Shown here: positions 59,838 through 64,000 of the stretch, piece after piece
Layout: the number at the start of each line of letters is the position of its first letter
How positions within the stretch are numbered: position 1 is the stretch's first letter
Origin: Solimicrobium silvestre
GTDB taxonomy: Bacteria; Pseudomonadota; Gammaproteobacteria; Burkholderiales; Burkholderiaceae_D
Direction: 5' to 3'
Assembly (NCBI RefSeq): GCF_002976435.1
Contig: NZ_PUGF01000003.1
Coordinates: 186,001-250,000 of the forward strand
DNA: 64,000 nucleotides
Notes under the pieces: generated by a model
What the model was told of the DNA's origin: nothing
Seen by the model: only the letters and a program-made list of their open reading frames with translations
Database searches by the model: none
Position numbers and translations under genes: made by a program

Positions 59838-61569
59838 CTAACGCCGCCTCCAATTGCTGATAACGCCATTGGCTAGCATACCAACCGTCTTGCTCCAACA
59901 AACTGACATGCGTTCCTTGCTCGGTTATTTTTCCATGACGCAGCACTACAATATTGTCGGCATCTGCTACCGCGCTTAAACGGTGACTGACTAACAGCAC
60001 CGAACGGCCGACTCTGGCACCGCGCAAGTGCTGCAAAATACTAGTTTGAGTGCCGGTATCGACCGCAGATAATGCGTCATCCAATAACAACAGCGGGCTA
60101 TTTGTCAGCAGCGCACGCGCAATCGCAACGCGTTGTCTTTGTCCGCCAGATAGCGTCACACCGCGCTCACCTACCGGCGTGTCATAACCCAATGGAAAGC
60201 GCAAAATATCGTCATGCACGGCAGCGAGTTGCGCGGCTTGTTCAATCTCGACCTGAGTCGCGTCCGGCTTACCCAAAGCGATATTGGCAGCGACGCTGGC
60301 GGAAAATAAAAACGGCTCTTGCGCAACCCAACTTATGTGGCCTCGCAAATTTTCTAAGCGGTAATCCGATAACTGATGTTCACCCCAATTTATGCTGCCT
60401 TGTTGTGCCGCATATTGGCGCAGCAGCAAACGGATTAAGGTGGATTTTCCTGAGCCGGTCGGTCCAACCAAACCAACCGTTGTTCCCTGTTTCAACGTCA
60501 GGCTTACTCCTTGCAAAGCGGCTTGCGCCTGCTCTGAATAGGCAAAATGCACATCGCTAAATTGCACCGAACCGTGCGGTGGTGTTGTGATGGTGCCTGC
60601 ATCTTCTATCGACAATGGCAAACCCAGAACGGGCTCCAAACGTCGCCAAGCTGCACGGCCGCGCTCAACTAGGGAAAGCACCCAACCGGCAGCGAACATC
60701 GGCCAAATTAACTGGCCTAAATACATGGTGAAACTGGTCAACGAACCTATACTCATTTGCGCATGCCAGACTAGATACCCGCCTAAACTCAAGGTTAAAA
60801 ACCCTGCGGTAGTTAAGGCTAATCCAACAGCTGGCTCATAACCCGCTTCCCATCGCTGCGCACGCAAGCTAGCGTCGGCAGCCTGTTCTGCTAGCACCGC
60901 AAACTGACTGGCATTGCGCGACTCTAAACCGAGCGCACGTACCGTCCGTACACCAGCCAAACTTTCTTGCACTTGCCCATTCAACTGACTAAAACAGGTT
61001 AAGGCTTCATGTGATGCATCATGCACTTGCTGGGTGATGCGCTTGAATGCTAACGCCATGAAAGGAAATGGCAGCAAGGCGATTAACGCCAAACGCCAGT
61101 CAACCCCTAAAAACATCATTGCCAGCACCATTACCAACGTTAACGTGCCATCAAACCCCGCCAACATCGCTTCACCGGCGGCCAGCTCAATCGCATCGGC
61201 ATCATTGGTACCGAGCGCCATTAAATCACCGGTGCGCTGTTGCTGGAAAAAGTCAGGGCCTTGCAAGCAAAGTCGTTTATATAATTCAGTACGTAAATGC
61301 ACGCCCAGTTGATAAGATGCGACGAACAATTGCATGCGCCAGCCAACCCGCAGAAAATAAATCGCCACGCCCATTAGTAGCAAAATGCCCAACTGCTGCA
61401 AAATCAAGGTATCAGTCAAGCGCCCAGCTACCATTTCATCGACCAGATGCCCGACCCGACGCGGGATCCAGACTGTCAACGTACCGACGGTAAATAGCAT
61501 GGCGGCGGCCAGAAAATAGTGGCGCCGATGACGTGACACGAAGCTAAAAATTAATTGGGAAAACGTCAC
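59827..61569 (-). CDS. ABC exporter half-transporter, MdlA-like
   Basis: This 580-residue protein has a six-helix membrane domain (about 15-310) and an ATPase domain with GPTGSGKST, WVAQEPFLFSASV, LSGGQRQRVAIARAL, LLLDDALSAVD and SHRL. Walker B ends in Asp-Asp (LLLDDALSA) and lacks the catalytic Glu. This half therefore has the degenerate site typical of one partner in heterodimeric exporters such as MdlA or TmrB-type pairs. It overlaps the partner gene by 11 bases. Confidence 0.92.
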   Translation of the reverse strand: MTFSQLIFSFVSRHRRHYFLAAAMLFTVGTLTVWIPRRVGHLVDEMVAGRLTDTLILQQLGILLLMGVAIYFLRVGWRMQLFVASYQLGVHLRTELYKRLCLQGPDFFQQQRTGDLMALGTNDADAIELAAGEAMLAGFDGTLTLVMVLAMMFLGVDWRLALIALLPFPFMALAFKRITQQVHDASHEALTCFSQLNGQVQESLAGVRTVRALGLESRNASQFAVLAEQAADASLRAQRWEAGYEPAVGLALTTAGFLTLSLGGYLVWHAQMSIGSLTSFTMYLGQLIWPMFAAGWVLSLVERGRAAWRRLEPVLGLPLSIEDAGTITTPPHGSVQFSDVHFAYSEQAQAALQGVSLTLKQGTTVGLVGPTGSGKSTLIRLLLRQYAAQQGSINWGEHQLSDYRLENLRGHISWVAQEPFLFSASVAANIALGKPDATQVEIEQAAQLAAVHDDILRFPLGYDTPVGERGVTLSGGQRQRVAIARALLTNSPLLLLDDALSAVDTGTQTSILQHLRGARVGRSVLLVSHRLSAVADADNIVVLRHGKITEQGTHVSLLEQDGWYASQWRYQQLEAALDEL

Positions 61570-61611
61570 AGAAGAATCTTTCGGTTTTGAGTGAAATGTG
61601 AAAGTTTAATA

Positions 61612-61643
61612 AAAAAACGTGCAGCTTGCGCCGCACGTTTTGT
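61612..61643 (-). terminator. Intrinsic terminator after the prolyl oligopeptidase gene
   Basis: On the minus strand AAACGTGCGGC-GCAA-GCTGCACGTTTTTTT forms a GC-rich stem with one G-U pair, a GCAA tetraloop and a T-run, 28 bases past the peptidase stop codon. Confidence 0.9.
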
Positions 61644-61670
61644 GTAACCTACATCAAATTGCGAACCGCT

Positions 61671-63806
61671 TTATTTTACGGCATGTAAGCTATCTGTTGC
61701 TTGCAACATTTTCCACATAAAGGTGTATTGCAACGCATTCATGTCGGCACGTTGCGCATTATTAGCTGCTCCACCGTGACCGCCTTCAATGTTTTCATAG
61801 TAGCGCACGTTTTTATGCCCTTGCTCTATCATCTTGGCCGCCATTTTACGTGCATGTCCCGGATGTACGCGGTCGTCACGGGTTGATGTTATAAACAACA
61901 CGTTCGGATAAGCCACGTCAGTTTTGACATTTTGATATGGCGAATATTTGCTGATATAAGCCCATTCCGCAGGCACATCAGGGTTACCGTATTCGCCCAT
62001 CCAGGAAGCGCCGGCCAACAATTTATTAAAGCGTTGCATATCCAACAAAGGTACTTGGCTAATCACCGCATTAAATAACTCAGGATGTTGGGTCAGCATC
62101 ACGCCAGCCAACAAGCCACCGTTGCTGCCGCCTTGTGTGCCGAGACGTTTAGGATTAGTGACGTTGGTCGCGATTAAATCTTGCGCTACGGCGGCAAAAT
62201 CATCGTAGGCTTTTTGACGGTTTTCCTTCATCGCTGCTTCATGCCAAGCCGGGCCGAACTCTCCGCCGCCGCGAATATTCGCCACCACATATGCGCCACC
62301 TTTTTGCAACCATCCCAAACCGATTCCTGCTGAATACGAAGGTGTCAGTGAAATTTGGAAGCCGCCGTAGCCATATAACAAAGTAGGATTTTGTCCGTCC
62401 AGCTTCATGTCTTTACGATGAATGATGAAGTAAGGGACCTTGGTACCGTCTTTTGATGTTGCCTGCTTTTGCTCAGTTTGATAAGGGCTGGCGTCAAAAA
62501 AAGCTGGTGCGGTTTTAAGCACTTCGCGCTCATCATTGCCAGCTTGCGCCAACATATAAGTACTCGGCGTTAAGTAATCGGAATAACTTAAAAAATAGCC
62601 GTCGGAGTGCTCATCATCCAGCGCCGTTACGCCAATACTGCCGATGGTTGGCAGATGTACCGTGCGAGAAGCCCATTTACCATCAACAAACTTCCATTCA
62701 GTCATGCTGCTTTTTACGTTATCCAAGGCTTCCACCAGCAAGTAATTTTTGGTGGCCGTGGCTCCTGTTAAGGAAGTACGCTCCGTCGGCGCAAACAGGG
62801 TAGTAAAGTTGCGTGCGCCTTTTTTATACGCATCAAAGTCGATCGCCAATAAAGCACCGGCCGGATAAGTTACGTCCTTGATGACCCAAGGTTCACGTAA
62901 GGTCACCATAAATTGTGAGCCAAAAAAACTGATTCCGGCTTTGCCTGGCACATCCAACTTGTCTAACTTGGCGTCGTCGTACAGATAATATTCAGTATCG
63001 AAAAAACCAACGCCACGCTGAATAATTTCATGGTGTACGCCCAAATGATTACTGCTGGAACCGGATACGCTGATATCGGTCTTTTTCCCCTCTAACAATG
63101 TTTGAGCCTGAGATAAGGGAGTGCCGCGCTGCCAAAGTTTGACGATGCGCGCGTAACCTGAATCGGTTTTACTGCCAGCCCCAAAATCGGTCGCGACAAA
63201 TACACTATTTTTATCGCGCCACTCTATATTGCTTTTTGCTTCAGGCAACACAAAACCACCCTTTACAAACTGCTTGCTGGTCAGATCGAATTCCCGCACC
63301 ACAACCGCATCTGCACCGCCGCGTGAGAGTTGTAACAAGCAGCGATCATAATCCGGCTCACGGCATGCACTGCCTTTAAAAACCCAGTTTTCTTTTTCTG
63401 TTTTTGCCAACTCATCTAAGTCCAATACCGTTTCCCATTTTGGGTGTTCTTTCCGGTATTCTTCCAAGCTAGTCCGACGCCACACACCGCGCTGATGGTC
63501 ACCATCTTGCCAAAAATTGTAGAAGTACTCGCCCATTTTCCCAATGACAGGAATTTTTTCTTTTGAATCTAATGCGGCTTGTATCTGGCTGCGCAACGTT
63601 AAAAAATCAGGCTCTTGTTCAAGCTCAGCACGGGTAATCGCATTACGCCCTTTTACCCAATCCAATGCTTTTGAATCGGTGACTTGCTCTAACCATTGGT
63701 AGGGATCAGCCGTGTTTTGTTGATCAGTCGAGTGCGCTAAATTGGCGGCGCTTAACAACGCAACAATGACGCTCAGCGTTGCAATGGATGGGGGATTTAG
63801 TTTCAA
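61671..63806 (-). CDS. Prolyl oligopeptidase-family serine peptidase, secreted
   Basis: This 711-residue S9 peptidase has a signal peptide (cleavage after NLAHS, about residue 26). A seven-bladed propeller region (about 75-420) follows, then the hydrolase domain with the catalytic Ser in GGSNGGLLAG, Asp in TSTRDDRVHPGHARK and His in ENIEGGHGGAAN. It cleaves short peptides after proline, probably in the periplasm. It starts 237 bases beyond the ABC pair on the same strand. Confidence 0.95.
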   Translation of the reverse strand: MKLNPPSIATLSVIVALLSAANLAHSTDQQNTADPYQWLEQVTDSKALDWVKGRNAITRAELEQEPDFLTLRSQIQAALDSKEKIPVIGKMGEYFYNFWQDGDHQRGVWRRTSLEEYRKEHPKWETVLDLDELAKTEKENWVFKGSACREPDYDRCLLQLSRGGADAVVVREFDLTSKQFVKGGFVLPEAKSNIEWRDKNSVFVATDFGAGSKTDSGYARIVKLWQRGTPLSQAQTLLEGKKTDISVSGSSSNHLGVHHEIIQRGVGFFDTEYYLYDDAKLDKLDVPGKAGISFFGSQFMVTLREPWVIKDVTYPAGALLAIDFDAYKKGARNFTTLFAPTERTSLTGATATKNYLLVEALDNVKSSMTEWKFVDGKWASRTVHLPTIGSIGVTALDDEHSDGYFLSYSDYLTPSTYMLAQAGNDEREVLKTAPAFFDASPYQTEQKQATSKDGTKVPYFIIHRKDMKLDGQNPTLLYGYGGFQISLTPSYSAGIGLGWLQKGGAYVVANIRGGGEFGPAWHEAAMKENRQKAYDDFAAVAQDLIATNVTNPKRLGTQGGSNGGLLAGVMLTQHPELFNAVISQVPLLDMQRFNKLLAGASWMGEYGNPDVPAEWAYISKYSPYQNVKTDVAYPNVLFITSTRDDRVHPGHARKMAAKMIEQGHKNVRYYENIEGGHGGAANNAQRADMNALQYTFMWKMLQATDSLHAVK

Positions 63807-64000
63807 TTGTCTTCCTCGTTATTGTGGTGATTTTAGGAGTAATGCAGAGATCATTCTAAAACGACAGCCACCAATCTTTGCGTGTAATTTATAACACTAT
63901 GCCAAACATTGTTTTGGAAAACTAATTACTTACTAAGCAAAACGATAACAGCTATTTTTCGGCCAGCTTAGCCTGCGAAGGAATATCCAACTTCACCCAA
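63807..64000. other. Upstream region of the peptidase gene
   Basis: No complete gene is visible in the last 194 bases. The promoter of the prolyl oligopeptidase gene should be here; no specific operator was found. Confidence 0.4.

Overview
The window reads as a chromosomal segment of a betaproteobacterium of the order Burkholderiales, most likely an Oxalobacteraceae-type genome. The basis is gene order and protein style: proC-yggS beside pilT-pilU, ahcY behind an S-adenosylhomocysteine riboswitch together with a holin-like membrane gene and metF, and an OsmC-YcaO fusion. This is an inference from recognition, not a search result.

Layout. (1) 1-2.5 kb: an orphan contractile-injection tail-sheath gene beside a decayed fic fragment, a dispersed repeat and a tRNA-like relic. 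(2) 2.9-4.9 kb: a quorum-sensing locus with luxR facing luxI and an RsaL-like repressor gene. (3) 5.0-21.8 kb: a large biosynthetic and export cluster on the minus strand in two operons. The distal operon encodes a ketoreductase, ACP, a catalytically degenerate ketosynthase partner, an active ketosynthase, two AMP-forming ligases, a double-hotdog dehydratase-like protein, two membrane proteins, an ATP-grasp ligase, a pentapeptide-repeat protein and a PanE-like reductase. The proximal operon encodes a DUF2141 protein, an ABC ATPase and FtsX permease, a LolA-like carrier, an outer-membrane beta-barrel and a phosphopantetheinyl transferase. The luxI promoter and both operon promoters carry near-identical dyads of the form CT-N12-AG, so the cluster looks like one AHL-controlled regulon making and exporting an acyl product that I cannot name.

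(4) 22.0-49.7 kb: a low-GC, patchwork accessory region. Most of it, from 22.84 kb on, lies between a 25-bp perfect direct repeat and the 3' side of a tRNA-Met gene. It holds a C4-antisense-like RNA, a divergent pair of unknown genes (one a proteasome/HslV-like Ntn hydrolase), a Dcm/MvaI-type/Vsr restriction-modification set, a frameshifted fic gene, hipBA with an extra HTH gene, and a patch of small-molecule and DNA-alkylation-repair genes (ada, alkB and two 2OG oxygenases) with several truncated neighbours. It also holds an OsmC-YcaO gene, an orphan effector-associated-domain protein and a SIR2-HerA defence pair.

(5) 49.7-64 kb: ordinary core genome: tRNA-Met, proC, yggS, pilT, pilU, glutathione peroxidase, a DUF2059 protein, metF, a holin-like protein, ahcY with its SAH riboswitch, a heterodimeric ABC exporter and a prolyl oligopeptidase.

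The best candidates for undescribed biology are the quorum-controlled cluster with its own Lol-like export line, and the divergent Ntn-hydrolase / cysteine-cluster gene pair at 23.3-26.2 kb.
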